From Hydractinia symbiolongicarpus (Eukaryota > Cnidaria > Hydrozoa > Anthoathecata > Hydractiniidae), in the NCBI RefSeq assembly GCF_029227915.1, contig NC_079887.1:24301650-24365649 (forward strand): 64,000 bases of DNA, in the 5' to 3' direction. The stretch's first letter is position 1. Every line of letters starts with the position of its first letter. The translations under genes were made by a program, and so were the position numbers. Shown in pieces: positions 35,721 to 47,600 of this stretch. The notes beneath the pieces were generated by a model. The model searched no databases. It was not told where the DNA came from and worked only from the letters and a program-made list of their open reading frames with translations.

Positions 35721-36492
35721 TATAAAACATGTCTAAGCTTTATTAAACTGTGTTTTAACTTTTGTATATGTTTATAACCTAGCCCAGATCAAACTAACCA
35801 TGTTACAAATTAAACTTTTCTTGATTTGGTTTTATTAGTGAAAGTTTTCTGTTGATGCACTTAGCATCGCTTTGAACCTGTTATCTGTATTAAAAAGATT
35901 TGCTTTGAAAGATAGTCCACCATTTACTACAAATTAAGACAAACTTGATTACCTTACGAAGCTTGGAACTTGTTATTGCTGATTAATATCACTCAAACAC
36001 CCCAAAATTACAAATCACAGCATTTACGTATAGTTTCATAACTAAAATTTATTTGAAATAGTTACTCATATTTAAATACTGCTAAATGTGTTTCGTAAAA
36101 ACCTCAAAATCACACTAACTTTCGTACTTCCTGGCAATGTTCCTGTTTTCAACTAATAACTTTCACCGTAATATAAAACTTTTAAGGGGCCAGACAATTA
36201 GTTTCAAATATTTTTATACTCACACCTTTTTATAATCTTAAGGTAAATAAAAATAATGGCTTCAGGTTGCATTGAAAACTGTAAGCCATTTTTAAATGTG
36301 TTAGGTGGATTTGCCAGTACAACAAAAAGTTTAATTGCATATATTATGCTATTAGGTCACTTTGCTATACTATACGTATTGTTTGAAATATTACTTGAAA
36401 AAATACTTCAGTTATTTCTAATTTTTCAGTTCAAATTAAAAAAATAAAGATATATAAAAAGTATAGCAGTCAGATAAATTGCATTTGTAAAG
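35721..36492. other. intergenic between thumpd1 and bcl7
   Basis: A short same-strand gap. The thumpd1 3' UTR probably ends near 35760-35850. A 63-codon open frame (36256-36447) with hydrophobic segments ends 45 bases before the bcl7 start. Confidence 0.4.
36256..36447 (+). CDS. small open frame with hydrophobic segments (doubtful)
   Basis: Sixty-three codons starting MASGCIENCKPFLNVLGGF. It has one or two membrane-length hydrophobic stretches (about residues 24-43 and 47-58) and a lysine end (FKLKK). No family was recognised. It lies only 45 bases upstream of the bcl7 ATG on the same strand, so it would fall in the bcl7 leader or be a separate small gene. The AT-rich composition makes chance likely. 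Confidence 0.2.
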   Translation: MASGCIENCKPFLNVLGGFASTTKSLIAYIMLLGHFAILYVLFEILLEKILQLFLIFQFKLKK

Positions 36493-39400
36493 ATGAATCG
36501 TAGTTCCTTCAGATTGGAAACAAGAAGTCGTGCCAAAGATGAAATTAAAAGAGTGATGATGACAATTGAGAAAGTTAGAAAGTGGTAAGTAAATCAATTC
36601 ACACTATGTTGGCAAGCAAACTAAATACAAGGATATGCCTTGTGAGCAAACTAAAAAATCATAGGTATGTATCAGAAGTTGACACTAGAAAGCTGGAGAA
36701 TTGTAATTGTAGGTTTTTAAGGAGAACAACCGGAGGAAAAACTATAAAAGTAGGAATATTGATACTGAGAACACAAAAATTGCATGTTTATCTGTTTTGT
36801 TAATCTTTGTTTTTAAACAGATCTGTTTTATTTTTAACAGGGAGAAGAAGTGGGTTCATGTAGGTCCAGTTACTTCAACAATGAAAGTTTTTAAATGGGT
36901 CCCAGGTAAGTGGTAGTAGTACGGACCTTCCACCCATAATCTTATCCTTTTTATTTTTGGTAACAAAGTTCCACAAACTTTCAAATATTTTTAACTGTGT
37001 TATGTTAAAATAACACTGGAATAATACCCCCTCAAACATTTTAAGTTTTAAAGTATAGTTTATTGTTGGCTTTTTTTTACATTACATCTGATAGAGTTCT
37101 GCTTTCGGAACAAGTTTTTTGTATATTTTATATATAAGCAACCCCATTTTGGTAGTCTGGCCGGTTGCAAAAGGTAGAAATCCTTTTAAGCCTTGAGTTC
37201 CTTAGCTGGTTGCTTATCCACACAGTCCTGGCTTGTTTTTCAGTAATGTTTTTCAGTACTGAGCTCATAAAAAGACTAAGCGAGGATAATGTAAATACTA
37301 TGGTTTTCTAAGCATGTTACTTAGTTTTTTAACCTGATCTTAAACAACTGGATTGGAAAAGCTTGTTTTGTGTTCTAATGTAATGAATTTCTCTGTTTAG
37401 TTGAAGAAAGGGAAGGAGATAAAAAGAAAGTGAGAAATTCCTTGCTTTGAAATGTTTACAATTTATTTGCTGAGATAGCTCTCTTGTTTACATCTTTACT
37501 ACACAATTTTATTCTAGGATAAAGGTGTGAAAGAGAAAATCGAAGTTCAGCCTGCTAAAGAGAGTGGTAGGAATATCCAGCATTTTTGAAAACCTAGAAT
37601 AACTGGGTTATTTTCAGTCCATTAAATATTTAAAGGATGTTCTGCGGAATCGTTCTTTTGCAGACGTTTTGGTATCATGTAGCCACTGTCTCCGTATATT
37701 CGGTTACATCAACTTTTTTGGATGGTTATAAAACTGTTAAAGCAAAACCTTTAAACAAGCCGTGTGCTTTAAATGCGGTTTGTAAAATGTCTCTAGGTTG
37801 AGTTAAACATTGAAAGGAAATTTTATGGTTGCCCTGAAAATTAACAACATATATTTTTTGTTCAATGACGTGCATTAGACAAAAGATTATTAATAAATAT
37901 GATTCTTTTTTAATTTTAATTCTTTATTTTCGCTCCATTTTTTCATTTAGCTGCAGAATTCTCTCTTTTAAACGAAGACTCAAACGCTAGTTTTCCGTCG
38001 CCTGCTCCTCCATCAGAAGACTCACAAGATAATGACTCGTACCAAGGCTTTCCCGAGAAAAAAGAGAAAAGAAAACGAACAGCTAGTGGCAATTGTAAGT
38101 AGTTTGATAAGAGGCATTCATGCAAACTTAATTCTACGCTTTTTAACAAAACATTACTCGCTTTTCATTTTATAAGAATATGAGATTAGGAATTCATGTT
38201 AAAAAGTATTGTTTAGAACAATAAAGAAATTAGAGTAATAACTAGAACATGGTTGAAATTTTGATATTCCTATAAAAACAGCATGTGCTAAACATCGTTT
38301 GTGGACAGCAGATTTTTTGCTGACGTCAGCATGGTCCCTTTACAGCGAAGGTCATTGTATGCGGAGACTAACAGTTCTTGTTTCTGAATTGAAACTGCCA
38401 ATTTCATATAATTTTTCTCACAGTAATTAATCCCGCTCTGGATGCTGCCCTTGGTCTCGATGATTCAACTTCAAAGTTTGATGGTGAAGATAGTAATTCA
38501 GTTTTTACCAAGTAGGTTTTGTGCAAGTTTTCTTGGTTAAAAGACTCTTTAACCTTAACCTTTTCCCCAAAGGTCATAGAGCTTGGCCCAAAAGTGAGTT
38601 CTGCCGGTTGGAAAATTTCCTTTTTCCTTTTCCTCAATTCTTTTTCGTGTTACCTATAATTTTCTCAACATGTTTATTTTAATTTATTTTGGTAGCCACA
38701 CAATCTTATTTTCTGTGATTTGTCTCTTATAGTGGCGACTCAAACTTCTCGCGAAATTACATCTGCGATGATAGCAATAGCAATCTACCTGAAGGTGCGT
38801 TCACGTCATCATCACAAGATGGTACCACAGCTTCGGTGGGATTTACTCAGGTATGTTGTTTGTATTTAATAGAAGAAAATGTTTGCAGGAAAAACCTGTG
38901 GTTAAACGTTACCGCGAAATGCAAAAATTTTGCAGGAAAAAACTTACTTTTATGAATTCTGTGAGTATTTTTATGGCCATTTCGCGCAAAAGCGTGCAGC
39001 TCAGCGAAACTATATTTTTTGCGGGGAAAACGTTTGTGGGTCACGATTGACATATTTTTTGTGGGTAAAATCTTTTCTAAATATTTCAAAAAACGCAAAG
39101 GTTTCTTCCGCAAACACTTCCTTTAAACTTCCTTTAAAACAAAAAAAAAAAAAATGATGTTTTGTGTTGTGGTTTTGGCGCCTTTCTAGAGAGAAATTCT
39201 ATATTTTAATTGTGTTTTGGATGTGATTCACGTTATGAATTGCAGTCTTAAAAGTCACTCACACTAATCAAACATGATCAATTATGTCTTTAAATAATAA
39301 TGATAAGAATACAAAATAGGCAAAACTATTTTTGATAATTCTTTTACAGGATGACACTACTCCTGGAATGGAATATACTTGAAAATGTAATTGTTTTTCG

Positions 39401-40508
39401 TGTTTGTATATAAGTTGGAAAGTTGACCTGCTTTGTTTCGTTTTTTGATTGAAATTTCTGTTTTGTCAAACTATTTTACTTCTAAAAAAAAAGCTAGAAA
39501 ACTCACTCTATATTCCTAAAAAATGTCTGGAATTTAGTTTTTAAAAATGCAGAACCATCTAGCAATAACGATTTGGATTATTTCTTCCCTACAAGAAAAA
39601 CTATATATAATCGAATCAACGTATACTTCTCTATTGGCAGTTACCTTAAGTGAAGGAAAGTTTGCGCAAGAAATTATTGCGGAATTAAAGATTGCGAATT
39701 CATCATCGAAAAAATCGTAAATTGCGAAACTAAAAATTCCGAATTGAAGCAGTGATCGATGATTTTTTCACTAAATCGCTCGATAAATTTTTATTCATTT
39801 TGGTCATTAAGATTTGTTCTGTTTCTTTTGATGCAAATAATTGACTAAATTAGCAATCTTTTCTTGCGCAGTAATTTTATTCCTTAAGATAAAGAAGCAT
39901 ATCCGCTTTTATATTTGTAGGAACTTATAAAAGCTGCTTCTGGCGTAGCGAACAACACGATCAGTAGCGTGTCAAATGAAGATTCGAACTCCAACCTTTC
40001 ACCTTCGCAAGACTCAAACAACTCGAGTGAAGTAAGCAAGGTAAGGTTATCGAGACCATTTCTCATTTGTAGTAAACATTTTACATCTTCCCTCCCAAAT
40101 CAGCCAATTTTAAGCATAACCCATATGATAAAAAAGATTACTTTAGGAAAATAATTTGCGCAGAAATAAATTTTGAAGAATTTTTTTTTCATTTTCTTTT
40201 TCATTTTGCTACATGAAATTTTTGCGAATCAGGTGTTTACAAATTTTTCGCGGGTATTAACTTTCGCGATTATCTTTACAACTTCTTTCCTGTTTAACCA
40301 CTTCTTGCGGACAATATTTTACTTCGTGAATCATGCATTTAGAGATTTTTTTCGCGAGAATTAATAATTTTCGTGAATAACCGACGTAGATATATTTCGT
40401 CCCTCTGGTGTAAATGTCAAAGTTTTGTGTTTTTTTTAATGTAGATTTGTTTTGTTTTAGAGTTTGTCGACCGGGTTTCCACCTGAAAAAAAAGCGAAAA
40501 CAAGCTAG
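36493..40508 (+). CDS. bcl7: BCL7 family protein (SWI/SNF subunit), 9 exons
   Basis: Exons: 36493-36584, 36841-36905, 37401-37429, 37518-37566, 37951-38094, 38424-38511, 38733-38850, 39921-40040, 40461-40508. All junctions keep phase, for 753 nt and 250 residues; vertebrate BCL7 proteins are about 200-230. Residues 1-51 are the family signature: [32 protein letters not shown], then MKVFKWVP. The rest is Ser/Asp/Asn-rich and probably disordered, with basic PEKKEKRKR near residue 120. It ends [11 protein letters not shown], like the vertebrate C-terminal PPSKKMK. Family knowledge: BCL7A/B/C are subunits of BAF chromatin remodellers and contact the nucleosome through the conserved N-terminus. 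A further 33-nt exon (39350-39382) with its own stop could replace the last two exons. Introns hold TTCGCGAA-type repeats. Confidence 0.9.
38870..39110. repeat. GCGAAA/TTCGC-type repeat in bcl7 intron 7
   Basis: Alternating GCAGGAAAAA, CGCGAAATGC and TTCGCGCAAAAG units in mirrored order, like the block at 7725-8097 but diverged. It keeps frames open on both strands (60-88 codons) that have no gene signal. Two similar patches follow at 39650-39860 and 40150-40390. Confidence 0.5.
39350..39382 (+). CDS. bcl7: possible alternative last exon of bcl7
   Basis: A good acceptor (TTCTTTTACAG) precedes 33 nt that read [10 protein letters not shown] and then a stop, in phase with the exon ending at 38850. 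Using it would give a shorter protein without the ELIKAASG and [11 protein letters not shown] segments. Whether it is spliced in vivo cannot be told from the sequence. Confidence 0.4.
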   Translation, partial: DDTTPGMEYT

Positions 40509-41624
40509 TGTGTAGCCATATTAGTTTTTGTTAGGGTAGTTTTTTTTAAAAACCAAAGCCAACTCTTGGATCTCCTGCTTTTTGTTTTGTTATCATACGT
40601 GTATCAGGTGAATTTTTAATCTTCCGGTCTAGAAAATACACTGGGATGTGCTAAGCAAGGATCATATTTCTGTATGATGGCGTTTTTCCACTATCAAGTG
40701 TTTCTCGATGTTAAGTTATATTAACTGTGAAATGATAAAGTAGGTTATTTTTGTAAATAGATTATTTATGCAAACAAAGGTGCAAACAAACTTTTTATTG
40801 TAATATGGATATTTTATTTTTGTCTTTCAATTCTTACTGTCGTCCGTGTTGGCAGGTCAAATTCGATGCAGCCATGAAAAAGTTTTGAATGATTTGAGGA
40901 TGATTTGCGCTCGCGCATGTTTTTACACTAAGTTTTCCAGCGTAAGAATTATCGCCAGGATGAATAAATATAACATTAGGTTTTGTTTGCAACTTCTCTG
41001 TTTTACACATTTCAATTGAATGCAAAATTTTATTTTGTCAATGGTGCGCACGCTTAATTGGTTTCTCTTTCATAAAATTTGCGTACTACATTAAAGTCAA
41101 GTTTCCACTCAAACGAATGTGGTCGAATTAATCGACGTCCGTGTATCACCGGATGTGTGATAAACCGCACGTTTTCTTATTTCTTTTTAATTTTCGCGAA
41201 TATTATGACTATGGTATATATTTAGGGATTTGGTATATATGTTACACCGGGGACATGATTAGAAAATATGTGAATGGCCATATTGTAAAACGACAACTCC
41301 AGTGCGTTATTACGTGGTTTATTACAAATTTCCCCTCTGGAATATATAATAAAAGTTTAACTGAAAATATTAAACGTTTGTGCCCCATTATAGGACATTT
41401 GGGTTTAAAGCAAAGATGGCAAAGATACAGTCAGTAACGATTACCGATCAGGTAAAAGCTAGTAGCCGCAGAATAAACTGGTTGGGTGTTTCTTCCTCTG
41501 CATCAATATATATTTTGTTACAAAGTATAAACATGTTTAATGCGTCCGTAACGTTACTTTTCATCTAGCTTAGCTGCTTTTTTTCTGTACATTTTGTCAC
41601 CAATTCTCAAATGATCAATCCATC
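40509..41624. other. intergenic between bcl7 and anapc7 (convergent)
   Basis: The two genes end towards each other. A minus-strand AATAAA near 41320 could be the anapc7 polyadenylation signal. Open frames of 60-98 codons occur on both strands (for example 41141-41437 plus) but show no domain. Confidence 0.4.
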
Positions 41625-44600
41625 CACTGAAAAATTAAAAAATAGTAATAACAAATATCACAAAAACTTTCAATTTTAAAGTAGCAAAAATATTTGGATA
41701 TTTTGAAATATCCCGTGAAGCATTTTTAGGCGGAAGTTTATGGTTCAACATAACCTTTGTTATAACAGACAAACAAGAACTGAGTAAGTATTTCGACTAT
41801 GGAAAAATTTTTGGCATAAGCGCATGCACAGGATAAAAGCAAATGGGAATGTTTTGCCAACTCGTCCCTAGGACTTATTAGGCTATATATTGTCCAGTCT
41901 GAACAAATATACAAAGCTTAACAAGCCCAGGGGACGAATTTGGGGGACATGGGGGACACTCGCGAGTTTCGACAAGTTGTAGACCAGCAATTATAAAAGG
42001 TAAGGAAATGGAAAAAAGAGTTAATACTTCTTCATTTTTTTGGACATATTAGCCTAAGGATTTTCGATGTTTTCTAGATAAAACCGAGTATGACCTCTAA
42101 CATTCTATCAGGGGCAATTCTTATTTGATATTTTCTGCCGAAGATTTTCATCGAATCAGAAATTATACCGATGATGGAAACGAATACGCCGTCTTTATTG
42201 TCACCTTGTTGTTCTTCCTCTTTGGCTTTTAATAAATTCATACATATGGTATTGGAAGAGGACCCGTTCTAGCTTTGTAAAATGTTAAAGAAAAAGGAGA
42301 TTACGTCGCAAACGAAACGTCCAGAATTCGTCTAAAAATTAGGTTAAAAAAATGTCCTAAATTCGTCCAAATTTAGGTTTAAAAAAAACGTCCGAAAATA
42401 ATTAAACCATATGCCGTTTGCAAGCAGAAATGACGTCATATTTTTTAGCAGATTTAAAAAAAATGGCTAGTGTGTTTCTCAGGAACGGTAAGTTGTGGTA
42501 TTTAAACGAGGCTATAAGCAACTGGTCACAAACATCTACAAACTTTCAATACAACTAACCTGTATATCAGCACCAATGCCGTCTAAATCCTAAAAAAATA
42601 ATTGATAAAATTGTTGAATGCGGTGCAAACCTACCATTTTTATGCAACCGTGGGTGTGCTTATTCTTTTAGGGATTTCCAGGGTTTCACAACGATGTGCC
42701 TAGGAATATCTCACAACGCGGCATTTTTTAATGTAGTACAGTATAAAAATGGACAGGTGGAGCATGCATTGTTAAGTAGTTACTTGTGAAAGAAAATCTC
42801 TGTAAATATCAAAGATTTAGATTTTCTATTTACCTCCATACTGCTTCTGTTTCTTGGTTCATGTAATCCGATTCCACTCATATCTAGATCGGTTGTTGAA
42901 TCTTTCTCCGCGCTTTGTACGCCGTCCATAGCTTTCACGTTGTCTTGATCAAGCCTGGTAAGGAAGAACATTATACATCAAGTACCGTATAAGAATACTA
43001 AAACTGTTAAAGAAAACAAACAAATAGTCTCTCAAAAATGTAACTTTTAAAACAAACAAAACAGGCTTTTCAATGCAGAAGGATAACAGGCAGCTCCTTC
43101 ATTTGATCGTCGGCTAATCCAATGTTAGAAAATAATAACACCCGTTCTACGCTGAAAAATCCACGGAGTCGCCCGTCCTTTATATATCGCATTTCGAGTT
43201 TCCGTAAGAAAAAGACGAATAGACGCACGAAGAATACCGATATTCCGGTGAGTGAAAAATGACGGGTGTATTCCTTAAACACTACCGATACATATATTAA
43301 TTGGTTGGTTTCAACAGTGTTATAGCAGAAACTAAAAACAAAGGATACTGACCTTAAAGATTTTGAATACATATCCATGGCTTCGTCAGTTTTTCCCAAT
43401 TCTTTTAAACAATCCCCTTTTAAACGATATAATTCAGAAGTTGGTTCCGCTTCCAGTTGTTTCGTAAGCCTGCGAACATAGTCGTGTAAACATAAACACA
43501 AAGATAATCCGATAAAAAATCGGATGGTTCGTTTTGGTTAAATAAATGAGTAAATAATTTTCAGTATTTATTTTAAATGACACGATTTAACGGCTATTTA
43601 AGGACATTATTTTAACAACAAGCTTATTCTGCGGTTCCGTAGTGTAGTGGTTATCACGTTCGCTTTACACGCGAAAGGTCCCCGGTTCGAGCCCGGGCGG
43701 AACCATACTTTTTATCAATTTTTATCAATGCTAACAATGTTAAAGGTTGTAGGAGTCTTTTTTAGTGTCTAAAATTGTGTAATGCATTACGCAGAGTCAT
43801 AAGAAGGATATTCTGGGTACTGCAGGAAGCGCGCTCTGCTGCCCGTAAGGAGGTCGTGTTCCGGGATTTTCTCGTACCCAGTCTATTTTAGGAGTGCACG
43901 AGATAAAACTTTTTAGCGGCAAAACTTAACATTCGTTTGTTGAAATTACATCATTACTGTGCTATACTTTAAACGTTAAGATTGAATGCAATGTTATGCA
44001 TGGGGCAAATTGTTCTATATATAACACGACCCGAAATAGCCGAAGACTATCTCTTCTCTTGTGACTATGCATTATGGGATCGTTTAACTTTTAAAAAGAA
44101 GATTAAAAAAAAACATGATCGTTCGATAATATTATTTTCAGTTGATGCAGTCTTTTCGTTTTGAAAGAAACGCAAGGCTAAAATCTTTTTAAAAGACGAA
44201 GTACCTCGTAAGAAACTACCTGAGTTAATTAAATTTATAGTATAAAGTTGCGGAAATAGTGCCTGTAGGTAAACGAGTTATTCTTTCTGTCCAGCAACCC
44301 GTTTGTTTAAAAAAAGCAATTTATTAAGACTCGCTAATTGATAAAAACTAGCGCGCCTAAACGTTACGCAATTAAAGAAAGAGTATTTCAACTCCAAATG
44401 AATTAAAAGAAAAAGGAGAAACAACAGGAAATATAAAAATAACACTAGTTTTTAAGATTAGCCTTCTTCTGGGGGTCTAGCCTGAGCTAATATAAAAATA
44501 ACGAATTCGTAGTCAGAAATAAACATGTATGATGCTCAACTATGGCCGTATGCTTTCCAAATAATCCGATTTATTCCGCAGGTTTACTTATCCGCTACAT

Positions 44601-47600
44601 ACTCGTGTTTTAAAAGATATAGGGTACACAAAACCTCGATTGGGTAAATGCAGAACAGAACACTGTGGCCTGCAAAATTCCAAATCAACGCAAAATTACA
44701 ACAGGCTTACAGTTGTGAAGCAGCTTCGTAATCTTCTTGTTTCATTAAAATATCACTGAACAGGTACACAGCAGGAAGGTAACAGGAGTCGTGAACCAAT
44801 GCTTTCTTTAACATCACTTTCGCCTGAAGTGGAAGTAAATCATTTGCATTCAAACTACCATAGAAATAATTTCATGTTCTGATTTTATGAAATTATCAAC
44901 ACTTCTCGATACATGCAACAGATCTTAGAGAACTTACTTTCTCTTGCATTTGAGATTCACATGCATAAGCTTTCGCACAAAGCTGAAAATGAAAAAAGTC
45001 ATCTCATTGTAATGTTAGCTACTTTTGCGGGGATAAAACCGAGATCCGAGACCCTATGATAGGACACGGGACGTAAGACCTGGTACAGGAGAGCTCACAT
45101 TAAGCTTGAAAACATGCAAAAACAAGGACGAAGGTGTTAAATAGGTGTTTATGTCACAGCTGTCTTGGATAAAAAAAACATGTAAAGCCTAGAACGTTCT
45201 TATTTCGCTTTAACCCTATTACGCCTGGGCTTTTTTGGGCCCGGTAACCCTGCGGGGGTCATAAAGTGCCCGCAGGCCAAAAATCTCCAATTACTTAAGC
45301 TGAAGTAATGAAACTTGATATAACACAAACTCATTTCGGGTAAAAGAACAGGCATCGGAAATGACATCACACATGCCTAAGATAGGTCATTTTAACCGTT
45401 TTCAATATAATTTAATTTCTGTGTTACTGGTGTTACAACTTTAATTCTAGATAGACTCGTGTACTATGTACGTCCAGGAAACTCTCAAATAAGTAAGGCT
45501 AAACACTTAGATCTCCTTGATTATTTGTTTTTTATTGCTCAGTTGTTTTTGTATTTAAATTCATCCATAGTATGTTTACACACTATCCTTGAGTCAACTA
45601 TCATACAATGCTTAACTTTCATGTGGCTCAGTATACTTCATTCAGGTTCTTTCCAGAAACCTTTGCAAACCCATATATACCAGAAAACCTGGTTTTAGTT
45701 TTCCAGTAATTTTCACAAACCGTAAAAATAATTTTAGGGTATTGAGCCACAGGGTCTTTGGTCGCGGTTTGCTAACATGCCACTTTTGCGACGAACACAG
45801 CCAGCGACTCTTATTGGCTGACGAAAATCGCTCTCCACCAACGTGTTTTCAAAAATCTTATTGCCCTTAATGCTGGTGTTAATCACAGCAAATATGGAGG
45901 AGCACCTACAGTTAAAGTTCTTGCGTTGGCACCGATCGTCTTGTGAGCATTTCTTGCGATATTGATCGCTTCTTTGTACTTCTCAGATGATAAATGACAT
46001 TGCACTAAACCTACAACATTAAACACTTCTATACAGAAATCAAGGGCTGGGAGATAACCCACTTATACAAAGACCAAGGGCTGAGAAAAAACTTAGAAAA
46101 GAACATTGCGTTTATTCGGTTTTGAAAAAATAAAAAAGCTGTTCTATCACAGTCTTGCATAAAAAATTTTTTAAATAACACAGACGAAATTTATATAGAG
46201 CGACATGCACACTACAAGATATAAAAATGATGCCGGGATGACTTAATGCCGGGATGACTCAAATATGACAGAATTTGGTTTATGACATTAAGGTCATAAA
46301 CCAAAATAACAATTTACTGCGAAGAGTTCTATAAAAAAACTTTGATGAAGTTGACAAAACTGACACTTTAAATGCATGCAGACTGACACTTCAAAGCGTG
46401 GACACCCATGTTAAAAGGTTTCAGATTTTTTTCATAACATGTGTTGTCTGCAGAGACTAGTTGTTCTTGTTGCGAGTGAAACGTTTTTGACAATGAGTGC
46501 AAAGATTCTATTATAATTTTTCGTTTTTTACAGTGGTACCAAAATTATAAAGATTTCTTCACTGGCGCAGATTAGAAAAAATCCGTCCAGTTTTCTTGGG
46601 TAGGTACGACGTTTCACAACTATTTCGAAATACCAAAACGTTTTAGGAAACCCCAGTTTTTTCTAGGTTTTTAAAAATTTTGAATTTATTAACAGCACTT
46701 CTTGACAAGGAGGAAATATACTTTGATTCCATGCATTGACTGTGCGAATTAACTCAAGTGTATAGTTAGGCTCACCTTCGTAAAGTTTAAGTTCATTCGG
46801 TGACAATCTAATGGCTTCTCTAAAGTGAATAACTGCTTCTTGTGGCTTGTTTAACAAAGATAGAAGTGAAGCTACATAAAAAAGAGATTCGACAAACTAT
46901 TGGGGCAAATAAATAATTTGGGCCTGCAAAACCAGAGAGGTCAGGAGTGAGCATAGTGTACATTTTTTGCTAGAAACAACTATGTAACGATATAAATAAC
47001 GACAATGGCGGTTGACGGACGATCTGAAAGTTCATTTCGAATTTAAAAAAATCGTTATGAACTCATTTTCGGATATGTACTAGAAAGGCTAGAAAATATA
47101 GGAATGGAAAGGACCTTAAATCAGAAATCTTTATCATCAGAAAACTATCACACAATTAGAGTGTTACACAACCAAGACCTCACAATCAGAACAGAAAATA
47201 GGAGGTTAGAAAATCTTCATCTTCGCCCTGACTAAATAATATCATTTTACTAAAAAGGAAATTACGTCTTACAAACACTAACCTTTTAACATCAAAGCTG
47301 GTACGTTCGACACATCCATCATGTGAGCCTACGAGAAAAAAAAATAGAGAAATGACAGAACTATATATTTAAAGAAGATCTTTCACGATTGCCTATCTAT
47401 GCTTCTTATTCATAAAAGAAAAAATTTCCAGACATCAATGTACATTAATTTATTTTAAATTATTTACCCAGGATTCTATTGGTACTGTTATCAACGAGGA
47501 TCTTGTGAAGGGGGTCCTAGTGCATTTCAAGCTTCCATTTGAGCTACGAAAGTCGTGCAAGCAAAGCAATCGCTCAACTAGACAACCGCCTAAAATACCA

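Noticed and set aside
45230-45330. GC-rich GGGCCCGG/GCGGGGGTC patch in an anapc7 intron, considered as a transposon end
   Set aside because: No matching inverted end or target duplication could be found nearby.
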